Source: Stentor roeselii (taxonomy: Eukaryota > Ciliophora > Heterotrichea > Heterotrichida > Stentoridae). From it: a DNA stretch of 64,000 bases. A model generated the notes under the pieces. It was given only the letters and a program-made list of their open reading frames with translations, was not told where the DNA came from and searched no databases. The position numbers and the translations under genes are program-made. The first letter of the stretch is position 1, and every line of letters starts with the position of its first letter. Location: NCBI GenBank assembly GCA_006503475.1, contig RSEH01000225.1, positions 1 through 64,000 on the forward strand, written 5' to 3'. Positions 10,216-19,481 of this stretch are shown piece by piece.

Positions 10216-11361
10216 TTGATTTTTATTAGGGAGGTTTTAGATTTTTAGGTTGAGAAGGGTCGCGAGGTTTACTTAAATAAGAGATTTGAAGGTTTAAATG
10301 AGTTGTTAGAAGAATTGATATTCGTGTTAAAGGTTTTTGATTGATTATGTTTTGAATATTGATGAGTGAAAGGATTATATGCTTTATTTTTGAAGGGAAG
10401 GAGAATGATGCTATTGAAGCATTAAAAAGTTTCAAAGGTGGTAGAGATTATGTTATAGGTTAGAATATCGATGCGTCTTACAACAGCTTAGAGTTCGGAT
10501 TGAAGGCCTCTTATTAACTTTATTTGGAAAAAATAGTTGATTGTTGGATATCGAAAAAAAAGGACTTAAAATCAGGGAGGATAAGATTTCGGGGTTTTAT
10601 ACCAGCAACCTTACTAAAAAACCTTTTTCAGTTTTTATGAAATTTTTTAACTACTGAGGAATGGGACTGAAAATAGACATATAATGAATACTAAGATGAA
10701 CTCGAGATCTTCTAGGTCTCATACTATTTTTAACTTTAGTATTTGGGTTAAAAATCTTATGGGTTAGAGTAATCGACTGGAAAGTTAAATTTTGTTGATC
10801 TGGGTTATGCTGAATCATAATCTGAGATGATATTTTTTGGTTTAAATAAGTTTGGCTTATTTTATTTATTTATATTCAAAGATTATAATATATCTTCTTC
10901 AAGTAGAATAGGCCCTATGAAAGGAAATCATAGATATTTATGCTCAAGTCTTGAGAATCTTTTAAGTTTTTAGATTTGAGATACTGCTGGTCGTGAACTC
11001 GCATTTTTTTAAAGTGAACAGATGAAGGGTTGATTTGACCTTTTTAATTACTGCTCATTTGTAGTAAGTGTTTGGATATAATTTTTTTTAGTGCATCTTA
11101 ATTATGAGAATTTTTATAAGGATTAGAGGACCTAGTAGAAAATGGTCATCTTAAGATTCTTTTGTGTTTCCGAACATTTTGAAGCGAATAAGATACTTCT
11201 TGAAACTTGCTACTTAAATTTAAGAGTTTTAAATTCGTTTAAATTTGCTGGAATGTTTAATGCATAAATTTATCTAATGTTACGTTATCTTAATCATTTG
11301 GCAATTTCTATTCAATCTTAATAGCTTTAAGTGACTAATTTTTTGCTAGAATTGGTAGAGC
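10216..11361. other. Intergenic, degenerate AT-rich DNA
   Basis: 10216-10440 has the C/A-rich sense-strand look of the lost promoter of the coiled-coil pseudogene. From 10440 to 11361 I see no long frame, no tandem repeat and no RNA gene, only short open pieces with stops in all frames. Confidence 0.45.
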
Positions 11362-13752
11362 TTAGATGAAAAGAGCTAAAACTCGAATAATAATCAGAAA
11401 CTTTCAAATTTCATAATCATAAAAAGTTTCCCTATTACAAAGAGTGATTCAAAAACCTAAACGCTTTAGTTTGAAATAAATCTATCAATTTAAGAAAATC
11501 TAAATAACTTAGAAGATTAATTCTTTTTATCATAGATATTTTTTTTGGAAAATTTCAAATGCCAACTCCTTTAGTGTTAAGACAAATACAAATATTTAAG
11601 GCTTCTATCAAGGATCAAACTAATCATTAAGTAAAAACCAGATAAGGGTTATTCTGAAACAATAAATTACCACTTACATGGACTTCTTCATGGTAGAGTT
11701 AATTAAATTTACTTATCAGACATATTTATAATGTTTTTTTGGCAGTGTAGCAATGCAGTGTCTTGCTTGAAAGTCATCAGAAAGAGCTTTTCAACAGCTG
11801 GTGATAGCTTTTTTGATCTTTCAATTAGAATGATTCCGAATTATCAGAGCTTCGAGGAAGTACTCTCAAATAGTTTCATTCATGTAGACAAATCACTTCT
11901 GATAAAAGATATTATAACAGAAAGCACAGTTCTATTAACTAGGCCAAGGAGATGGGGGAAATCTCTTAACATGAAGATGATTGAAAGTTTTTTCCAGCCA
12001 AATCTTTCACCAGAAGGTATGATTATAGAGGATAAAGTTAAGAAAGAAAAATTCTCTAAGATGCTCATTGGCCGTGAAATTATGCCCTTTAATCCAATTA
12101 CGGAAGAACATAAGGAAACTGCAATTATTGATTTGCAAGGTACAGTTCCTGTTGTTTCTCTAACGTTTCCTGATAGTGTTGAAAATTCTGAATTTGGAAT
12201 AAGAGAAGCATTTAAACATAGACTCAGGAATATAATAAAAAGTCATTCTTATTTATTAACATCAAATTCAGTAGTTGGTACTTTTGATACAGAATTATTC
12301 AATCAATTTTTAAGTAAGAGTCGAAGTTTAGAGATAACTTATGAAGACTTAGTAACAACTCTGGAATTAATATTAGTCACTTTGAATAAGCACCACAATA
12401 AGAAGACGATATTGCTGGTTGATGAATATGACCAGACTTTACTGTATCTCAAGGGAAAAAATCATGATTTATATGCATATGGACTTGAGCTATATAAGCG
12501 ACTTTTTTCGGTCATCAAGGAAAAAAGCCAACTGCTGCAACTAACTATTTTTACGGGTGTCACTCGAATATGCAAACAAGGCTTCTTCTCTGGAATGAAC
12601 AATGTTCGGCATGATTCAGCTTGGAATACGAAATACGGGGAACATTTTGGTTTTAGTAATGAAGAACTTGATGCTGTTATTGATAAAGCTCATTCAATTA
12701 CTCACAATAAATTTGATAAAAAAGATGCAAAAAAAAAAATCACAAAATTGTACAACGGATATAAAATAAATAATAAAATGATATACAATCCATTTTCAGT
12801 AATGCACTGCATTTATGGAATCATTTCTGGAATAGGAAAACCTTATCAAAACTATTGGGCAAACTCGGGAAGTCTTGATATAATTATTGATGCACTAAAT
12901 AAAATTCCTATCAGTACTAATATTGACAACCTATTCAAAACAGGTGAAGTAATGTTCATACCTAAAGAGGAAACTGAAGTAGATAAAATTTCATTTGATG
13001 AACAGGCTTTTTTGACAACATTACTGGATGCAGGATATTTGACTAAAGCAGATAAAGACAATCATTACAAAATTCCAAATCATGAAGTAAGATGTGAATT
13101 CTATGAAAAGTTAAATCGAATATGGATCAATAGAGTGAAAGACATTTACTTTCAAGGCATCATTTCCAAAGATGAATTCGAAAATTCAGAAATATTTTTA
13201 AAAGAGTTTGAGGAAAAAGTTCTAAGGTTCATAAAAGGGGTAGCAGAACCTGAGGCTCATTTTCAAAATCTAATTTACCTTAGTCTGATCAAAACTAATA
13301 TGGAAGTAGTACAAGAAAAACTCACAGAGATCAGAACAAAGATTGGCCTTGTTGTTTACCCTTTAAATGATTTAAAAAAACTTGAAGATACTGTTTATAT
13401 AATTGAAATTAAATTGAAAGGTGGGAATAGAAAAAACTATGTTCTTAATGAAGGTCTGGGTCAAATATTCGTAAAAAACTATGCTGAAGATGAAATGAAT
13501 AAGAATGAGAATTTGAAAATTGTAGTTCTGAGGGTTTTGATTTTTGAATATACAGAGTCATTTAAGTGGAAGATGTCAATAGCTGAACTTAAATTTACAA
13601 GAGAAAATTTGAAGGAGGCAATTGAGTTATACAGACCAAAGTTTGAAGGTTCTAAAAAATGGAAAAATGCCTTCGAAGATATAGTTGGGTTTTCTTTCAG
13701 TAATAAGAAAATCTAGTTAAGCAATTTATATAAGTTTTGAACTCTCAAGTTT
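11362..13752 (+). repeat. Repeat unit carrying ATPase/nuclease copy B
   Basis: Similarity to the unit at 33705-36082 (opposite strand) starts at CTTAGATGAAAARAGC (11372 region), covers the ~370-bp upstream region and the whole gene, and ends about 35 bp after the stop (AGCAATTTATATAAG then TTTTGAA). Beyond these points the two loci are unrelated. No terminal inverted repeat or clear target-site duplication is visible at the ends. The right end coincides with the start of an inverted fragment of the same family. Confidence 0.65.
11731..13716 (+). CDS. AAA-ATPase-like / PD-(D/E)XK nuclease-like protein, copy B (intact)
   Basis: A 661-residue protein. Residues 1-30 (MFFWQCSNAVSCLKVIRK then SFST) are hydrophobic and basic without acidic residues and end in an R-x-F-S type site, like a mitochondrial presequence. 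Residues ~35-400 form the AAA-ATPase-like domain, with Walker A in LTRPRRWGKSLN (~residue 75) and Walker B in ILLVDEYDQTL (~residue 230). Residues ~500-640 form a PDDEXK_9-like domain with IIEIKLKG supplying the E-x-K pair and a following GQIFVKNYA helix. The Asp expected about 25 residues before EIK is Gly here. In bacteria such proteins are uncharacterised, and origin by horizontal transfer is an inference. TAG stop. Start confirmed by the conserved MFFW in all copies. Confidence 0.9.
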   Translation: MFFWQCSNAVSCLKVIRKSFSTAGDSFFDLSIRMIPNYQSFEEVLSNSFIHVDKSLLIKDIITESTVLLTRPRRWGKSLNMKMIESFFQPNLSPEGMIIEDKVKKEKFSKMLIGREIMPFNPITEEHKETAIIDLQGTVPVVSLTFPDSVENSEFGIREAFKHRLRNIIKSHSYLLTSNSVVGTFDTELFNQFLSKSRSLEITYEDLVTTLELILVTLNKHHNKKTILLVDEYDQTLLYLKGKNHDLYAYGLELYKRLFSVIKEKSQLLQLTIFTGVTRICKQGFFSGMNNVRHDSAWNTKYGEHFGFSNEELDAVIDKAHSITHNKFDKKDAKKKITKLYNGYKINNKMIYNPFSVMHCIYGIISGIGKPYQNYWANSGSLDIIIDALNKIPISTNIDNLFKTGEVMFIPKEETEVDKISFDEQAFLTTLLDAGYLTKADKDNHYKIPNHEVRCEFYEKLNRIWINRVKDIYFQGIISKDEFENSEIFLKEFEEKVLRFIKGVAEPEAHFQNLIYLSLIKTNMEVVQEKLTEIRTKIGLVVYPLNDLKKLEDTVYIIEIKLKGGNRKNYVLNEGLGQIFVKNYAEDEMNKNENLKIVVLRVLIFEYTESFKWKMSIAELKFTRENLKEAIELYRPKFEGSKKWKNAFEDIVGFSFSNKKI

Positions 13753-13895
13753 CTGCAGGTTGATAGATTTACTCAATCTCTTTGGTCTAGTTAATAGAAT
13801 CGTTTTTCTTGTGAATTTCCTTTATAGGAAGTGATTTATTCACATGCATAAAATTCTCTTCAATAATTTCAATAAATATCTGAAATTCTAAATCA
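13738..13895 (-). pseudogene. Fragment of an ATPase/nuclease copy (H), tail-to-tail with copy B
   Basis: The plus sequence AACTCTCAAG...TTGGTCTAGTTAATAGAA...GAAGTGATTTATTCACATG matches the antisense of the family's N-terminal region: the stretch coding for VDKSLLIKDI through TRPxRWGKS to IESF. It is diverged and carries small length changes, and only about 50 codons remain. Its edge coincides with the downstream end of the copy B unit, giving a tail-to-tail arrangement. Confidence 0.7.
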
Positions 13896-13989
13896 TTTTC
13901 GAGAGAAACTAAACAAACATCTTCAACATAAAACAAACCTCCTCATCCTCCCATATTCCTTAAACCTATCCAAACAAAAAAATCACAAT

Positions 13990-16050
13990 AAATGTCTGAA
14001 AAAGGAGCTAAAAGTAAATCAGTATCAAATAAAAAAGTAATAAAAATCAGAAACCCTGTGATGACCGATTCTGGATCTTCGACAAGCCAGTCGACGAGAG
14101 TTACTTTGAAAAGATGCGTAATCCAAAGCTGGGCCGTGTGAAAGAAGAAGAAAAATACGCTCGTAACCAAAATTCTGGAAAAATCCAGAATTTTCACTGA
14201 TCGAGAAGCAAAAGCGTAACGACAAGTCCGCTGAATTGAAAGGTCCTCCAGTGATGATAACGATGGAGACTCTAAATGACTTGAAGTTAAAACTAGATGA
14301 AGAATGGGAAAAGCAAGGAATTCTCATTATTTCAAAGAAACCTTCAGAACCACTGTTTATTCCTTGTCAAGGCACAAGGCAGTCGCTATCATTTCCCGGG
14401 AACTCGAAGAACTGAAAAGAAAAAAAAGTACTGTGCATCTCGCAATGGAAGCCATGAAAGCAAAAGAAGAAGGACTGAAAAACATCAGAGAAATGTTAGC
14501 ACATTTTTCAAGATCTTCTGGATGGTAAAAGGAAGAAAGTCTTTGCCAAGAAGTGATTGAGTTGTTGAATGCTTATCGGATTTTAAATTTAAATGCTGTG
14601 GAAAGCATCATCAAATGGAAGGAGCAGCTGGTTTATGCTCTTATCTTGAATAAAAATGGCATCATCGGCAAGCATAAGACTCTTGTCTTTGAATGGGCAG
14701 GGGAAAACTACATCCACAAGATGAGGACTGACCTGAACTTTTATTTTCTTCTGACTTTCAAAGATTTTTACTTATGAAAACGAAGAAGACCCTCTGCTTA
14801 TTTTTCCTTCGAAACTTTCTGAAAAAAGGGTCTAAACCGAATGAAAATACGAAAATCCTCAAAATTCCTGCAATTTTGCAGAAACTTGTCAAACTCGCTC
14901 ATAACTACATCATGGACGAAGACGTCGAAGAACAGCTTAAAACTGTTCAAGTCGATCACAAGATCAACAAAAAACCAGCTAAAAAAATCACTGAAGAACT
15001 TGTCGACTCCTACGCTTAAGGCATTATCAAGAATATTGCAGAACACGCACATAAGAAGCAAAACAAAAGCAAAACTAAGACACGGCAAATAACCTCAGAA
15101 ACGCTCTTATCGAGGAAATAATAGCAAAGGACTTCAAAGATATCATCAAACTCGCCTCACATCAAAGAGTTCTCAGAAGGCATCATCGATGTGCTGGTTG
15201 AAAAAGAAATCAGCAGGACTGTCGAAGTTGTTGCTAAAAAAGAACTGAAAAATGCGAAAGTTCAGCAAAAGGAACAAGTGAGAAATGAAGTAAAAAATAA
15301 GAAAGAAAAGATGCTGCTACAAAAAAAGGAATCAAAGAATTATCCTTGAAAGAAAACTTGCTAAAGAAAGGGAAGAAAATAAAAAGAGACTGAAAGTTGA
15401 GGAACTTGCGAAGAAGTTGAAAGATGAGGAAAATAATAACCTTGAAAGAGAAATATTGGAAAGTTTGTTGAAAGAGATTCTTGTTGACATTAAATCATTG
15501 TCAGCTTCTTGTATTAAGAGCTTCTTTGTAAGAGAAACTTGAAGAATAAAGAGAAAGAGATGAAGGACTTGGAAGATGCCGAAGGAGAAATGAAAAAACT
15601 TGAAGAGGCGAAGAAAAATGAAAAAATGGACAGATTGACTCAAGCTAAAAGACTTGAAGGCTTGAAAAAGAAAGAAGAAGCTGAAAAAATAGCTGAAGAA
15701 AAAAAGAAGAAGGTGAAAAAATGACTGAAGAAAAAAGAATTCAAGAATTGAAGAAAAGGAAGACATCGACAAACAAACTGAACTAAAAAAACTGCAGGAC
15801 TTGAAAATGAAAGAAGAGCAAGACTCAAGGAACTCAAAAAACTCGAAGATCAAAAAAAGAAACTCGAAGAAGCCAAAAGAAAACTGATCAAAAACATCAA
15901 TAAGAAGAACAACTTCGCAGTGTCAAGGCCAAGTAGTTGATGAACAGTCAAATCGCAGAAAAAATCCTAAGAATCATGATCCGCGACTAAATCAAATCAT
16001 TGAACCTCAGTCTTCTAGCAGAAAAAGAAATAAAAATAGATATTGACAGA
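13990..16050 (+). pseudogene. Pseudogene of a long charged coiled-coil protein
   Basis: The plus strand is protein-like for about 2 kb but no frame stays open for more than ~90 codons. A likely original start is at 13993 (MSEKGAKSKSVSNKK). Successive pieces include MRNPKLGRVKEEEKYAR, MEAMKAKEEGLKNIREML (14304-14528), NAYRILNLNAVESIIKWKEQ (14553-14777), LVKLAHNYIMDEDVEEQL (14774-15019), GIIDVLVEKEISRTVEVVAK (~15180) and a Lys/Glu-rich coil with KAKRLEGLKKKEEAEKIAEE-like content (15539-15724). Frames change repeatedly. The family is not recognised; it was presumably a structural or scaffold protein. Confidence 0.65.
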
Positions 16051-16745
16051 AAACACCAATCTTTAAGAAAGAAAAGGCTCAGTACTGATAAACTTCACCT
16101 TAATTTTGGTAGTTCTCTGTTAATTTTTAAGAAACCTTTTCTCTACTCATTTATTCTCGTCCCCTACCGAGTGCTTTAGTTGAAAGCGATTCACAAGCTT
16201 AGAATATATTCGAGTTGACAATCGACCTTCTTTTCATAGTTGACGTGCTAATAAACTGTTTTTTCACTGATAAAAGAAGAAGTCTTAATAACAGACTATC
16301 TCTTGATCCTAAAAAACTACTTAAAAACCTGGATGTTATCTGACCTACTCTCAGCAATTCCGTTTTCATTCATCCTTAGCATCACTAAAGCCATCAGCAT
16401 GGCAAAACTGGCGAAGATTCCCCGAATCAACTGTTGTTTCAGGTTCTCAAAAATAATCCAAGGCTAAAATTTGATTGAAAAGTTCTACTCGTTCAAATGT
16501 TTAAGGCGCTTTGTCGATATTTCGAGAAAGCGAAATTTGTACTTTCTCTGGCGTTTAAAAATAAAAATTTAATTTTGATTACCCAAGGTTATTATAATAA
16601 CTTAAAAAAATCGCTAATTTTATAACAAATTAAGCAACACTAAACCATATTTAATTTCTTTGTTCTCTAATAAATACCTCTTTCATAAAAAGATTTCAAT
16701 CCAACAACTAAACACATCTTCATATCTTTCATTCATTTCCAATAA
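16051..16745. promoter_or_regulatory. Intergenic region and PUF2 leader
   Basis: 16051-16570 is degenerate sequence without a supportable frame. The last ~120 bp before 16746 are rich in T, A and C and nearly free of G, which is the typical leader composition in this window. Confidence 0.45.
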
Positions 16746-17873
16746 ATGTTCAGAGGGAAAGCGCCGTCCTACATGATAAACAAGTTACGAGAACAAAAAT
16801 CCCAAGAAGACCTAGACATCTCCCTAGAAAGTAAAGGTGACGGTTCAACATGCTTCAGTTCTCATTCAGATGTATTTACTTCCTCTTACTTTTACCCTCT
16901 CTCTCCACAGCCGTTGAGTTCCTTCGACTTCGAAGACTCAGTTGAAAGTTTAAACATTGAATCAATCTCTCAAATGGCCTGCACCAAGTTGGGCAGTAAA
17001 AAACTTCAACAAATAATTGCGATGGCCCGACCAGATGGAATAGAAAAAATAGTTCTTGCAGTTTCTGATTCTATGGGCGACCTGATGGTAGACCTCTATG
17101 GGAACTATATGTGCCAGACTCTTCTTCAAAGCTGCTCCGCAGCTCAAAGGCTGGTCCTTCTCTCAAGCATGCAAAATTCCTTAACAAAAATCTCTTGCAA
17201 CCCAAGAGGAACTCACGCTTTACAGAACTTAATCGCCTTAGCAAGTCTCACAGAAGAAGAAAATATTTACCAGCAAAGCTTCAAAGGATCAATCTTAAAA
17301 CTTTCAAAAGACCCAAACTCTTCCCATGTAATTCAAAGAATGCTCAGTACTTTAAAAAACAAGTTTTTTATTCTTAAAGAAATTCTCGGACATATCGTCG
17401 AACTTTCAACAGACCGGTTAGGACTTTGCGTGATTAAAAAATGTGTGAAAGATCCACAAGTTTTCAATGAAATCATGGAACATTGCTTGGTTCTTATGCA
17501 AGATCCTTATGGAAACTACGCAGTTCAACTCGCACTTGATACTTGGAAAGAAGAATGTACATTTGAGTTTATCAGTGGAATTCAAGGCAAAACTGCTCAA
17601 CTTTGTATTCAGAAATATGCTTCGAATGTGATGGAGAAAGGAATGAAAATAGAAAATATTAGAAATGGAATTTTAAAGGAAATTATCAATGAAGATAAAC
17701 TTGATGTCTTGCTTGGGTCGCCTTATGGATGTTATGTTTTGAGGACTGCTGCGCAGGAATGTGATAAAAGAGGGAAAAGTGAATTGGCTGAGGCGATGAA
17801 TAGGACTTCATTGAGACTGCACAATGCTAGACTTAAGGTACATTGGGACGAAATTATTAGTAGTTTGAGATAA
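16746..17873 (+). CDS. Pumilio/PUF-family RNA-binding protein (PUF2)
   Basis: A 375-residue paralogue of the gene at 6702-7793, related over the full PUF array (residues ~75-370), with a different Ser/Pro-rich N-terminus. Contact triplets: NYxxQ (YGNYMCQ), THxxQ (RGTHALQ), SHxxQ (SSHVIQ), LCxxK (LGLCVIK), NYxxQ (YGNYAVQ), SNxxE (ASNVMEK) and CYxxR (YGCYVLR). The last repeat has Arg where UGU-binding PUF proteins have Gln, and the fifth has Lys, so the RNA target is probably not the textbook one. The role is inferred as mRNA 3' UTR binding in the cytoplasm. TAA stop. The next gene begins 21 nt downstream on the same strand, which invites a functional or transcriptional link. Confidence 0.92.
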   Translation: MFRGKAPSYMINKLREQKSQEDLDISLESKGDGSTCFSSHSDVFTSSYFYPLSPQPLSSFDFEDSVESLNIESISQMACTKLGSKKLQQIIAMARPDGIEKIVLAVSDSMGDLMVDLYGNYMCQTLLQSCSAAQRLVLLSSMQNSLTKISCNPRGTHALQNLIALASLTEEENIYQQSFKGSILKLSKDPNSSHVIQRMLSTLKNKFFILKEILGHIVELSTDRLGLCVIKKCVKDPQVFNEIMEHCLVLMQDPYGNYAVQLALDTWKEECTFEFISGIQGKTAQLCIQKYASNVMEKGMKIENIRNGILKEIINEDKLDVLLGSPYGCYVLRTAAQECDKRGKSELAEAMNRTSLRLHNARLKVHWDEIISSLR

Positions 17874-17894
17874 AGTAATTCAGTATAGAAGAAT

Positions 17895-19481
17895 ATGAAT
17901 AAAAATTTCGCTCTTTACCTGAAAAAAGGAAATCTTCAGCAAAAACATCGAACACCTCCGGTTTTTGATAGAAATAAATACCTTCAAGTTAAACATAAAA
18001 CACCTCCTGTGTTTAAAAGACCTTTAGAACTGAAAAATACTCAGCATAAAACTCCTCCACCTTTTATTCGCCCTGGAAATTCTTTAAAAACCCTAAAAAA
18101 TCAAGAACTTTTCTTGGAAATGACTGAAAAATCTAACAATAAAGTTCCCAATCAAAAAAATCCTTCTTTATCCCAACCTTCAACCTTTCCCCTTTTCCCC
18201 GACCCTGAAAAACATCCAAAAGACTCATCGCTAAAAACCTCTTCAACTCTTGAAAAAATCGAAAAATCATCAATTTTCCACAAAATTCCTCCAATTTTTC
18301 TAAGATCCAAATTCGAAGACCAAGAAAAAAAACTTCATAAAAAACCTCCGATTTTCAGTAAATTTCCAGCAAGTATTCGTTCAGAGTTTTTTCAAAATCG
18401 ACTGAAAAATTCAGGGTCATGGTCTTTCGCAGATACAGTTTCGGAAGACGCAAAAGATTCCTTTCTTAACGAGTCAAGTGCTGAGATGTCTCCAGGTTTT
18501 TTTGACTTAAGAAAATCAAGCAAAGCTTCAATAGTTTTAAGTCGTTCATCAATGGCAGATAGTTCAAAATTAAAAGAAGACTTGAAACATGTAAACGCTT
18601 CTTTGGAATCAGCGATTTTGAATCTTCATTCAGAAGTTCAGGAATTTCCTAGTTTTAAAGAAGGATTTGAAACGAAAGAACTTTGCAACTATGAGTCAAG
18701 TGGGTACTCCAGTAGTTTAGAAAAAGAAAATGAAAAAATTCCGAGACCTAATTTTAACTACTTCGGAATCCTTTCAGAAACACAAGAAAAACCTAAAATT
18801 TTTCATAAAACTCCTCCGGTCTTTGATAGAAAAGCGAAGGAAAAGCAAAAAACAATTCCAACAATTGTCAGTTCTCTTTCAAACTCTGGAAGTATTTCTC
18901 CCATTTCTTCAGCTTCAAACTCTCCAGATTCTCGAATTTCAAGAATATTAGAAAACTCTCCAGGGAATCATATTCTTTTAAATGATTCTGCAAATGCTTT
19001 TATTTCAGGAATTTCTGAAGTGAGTCCTGAGAAAAGTAATAAAAGTCTTTTGAAGTTAAAATCGAGTTTTATTGGAGAATCTGAAAAAAGTAAAAATTTC
19101 AGTCCTTTTGTATCGAATAACTTATTTGAAAAGTCCTTTGTGATCCCGATGAAACCTGTTAGTTACTTTGAAAGGTCGACAGAAGCCTCTGGTCTGAGGT
19201 TTTTTGATTTTTCTCAACTTCCTCAGGTCCCTGAGTACGAAAAAGGCGAGTTTAACTATCCGAGTGTCAGAAAAGGCGCAAGAGGGTCTTCGAATACGAT
19301 TTTCAGTCAGGCTGCTGACTTGCCTGATAACATTAGACTCAATGTTAACTTAAGTCATTCTTTGAAGCAGTCGGTTAAACCTTCGAAGTACTCTTTGAAT
19401 GTCGGAGTTTCGAGTAAAGAAATCGAATTCATGGCAAAAAAACTTGCCAAGGAATTGGTTGAAAGAGAAGATTTTTATTAA
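17895..19481 (+). CDS. Low-complexity protein with repeated H-K-T-P-P-V-F-x-R motifs
   Basis: A 528-residue, Ser/Lys/Pro-rich, probably disordered protein. It carries six copies of a short motif with consensus H-(K/R)-(T/I/K)-P-P-(V/P/I)-F-x-(R/K): at residues 18-26, 34-42 and 51-59 with 16-17 residue spacing, two more near 135 and 152, and one near 300 (HKTPPVFDR). No folded domain is visible except a short helical C-terminus (KEIEFMAKKLAKELVERED). Repeated linear motifs of this kind usually serve as docking sites for one partner. The partner is unknown; the PUF protein encoded 21 nt upstream is an obvious candidate. The stop codon TAA at 19479-19481 overlaps the stop of the convergent PAS gene. 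Confidence 0.8.
   Translation: MNKNFALYLKKGNLQQKHRTPPVFDRNKYLQVKHKTPPVFKRPLELKNTQHKTPPPFIRPGNSLKTLKNQELFLEMTEKSNNKVPNQKNPSLSQPSTFPLFPDPEKHPKDSSLKTSSTLEKIEKSSIFHKIPPIFLRSKFEDQEKKLHKKPPIFSKFPASIRSEFFQNRLKNSGSWSFADTVSEDAKDSFLNESSAEMSPGFFDLRKSSKASIVLSRSSMADSSKLKEDLKHVNASLESAILNLHSEVQEFPSFKEGFETKELCNYESSGYSSSLEKENEKIPRPNFNYFGILSETQEKPKIFHKTPPVFDRKAKEKQKTIPTIVSSLSNSGSISPISSASNSPDSRISRILENSPGNHILLNDSANAFISGISEVSPEKSNKSLLKLKSSFIGESEKSKNFSPFVSNNLFEKSFVIPMKPVSYFERSTEASGLRFFDFSQLPQVPEYEKGEFNYPSVRKGARGSSNTIFSQAADLPDNIRLNVNLSHSLKQSVKPSKYSLNVGVSSKEIEFMAKKLAKELVEREDFY

Noticed and set aside
10226-10435. 69-codon minus-strand frame upstream of the coiled-coil pseudogene
   Set aside because: Composition matches the C/A-rich leader regions seen upstream of other minus-strand genes; no protein-like pattern.
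15332-15853. 173-codon minus-strand frame rich in Phe and Ser
   Set aside because: It is the antisense of Lys/Glu-rich coiled-coil coding sequence; such shadows are always Phe/Ser-rich.
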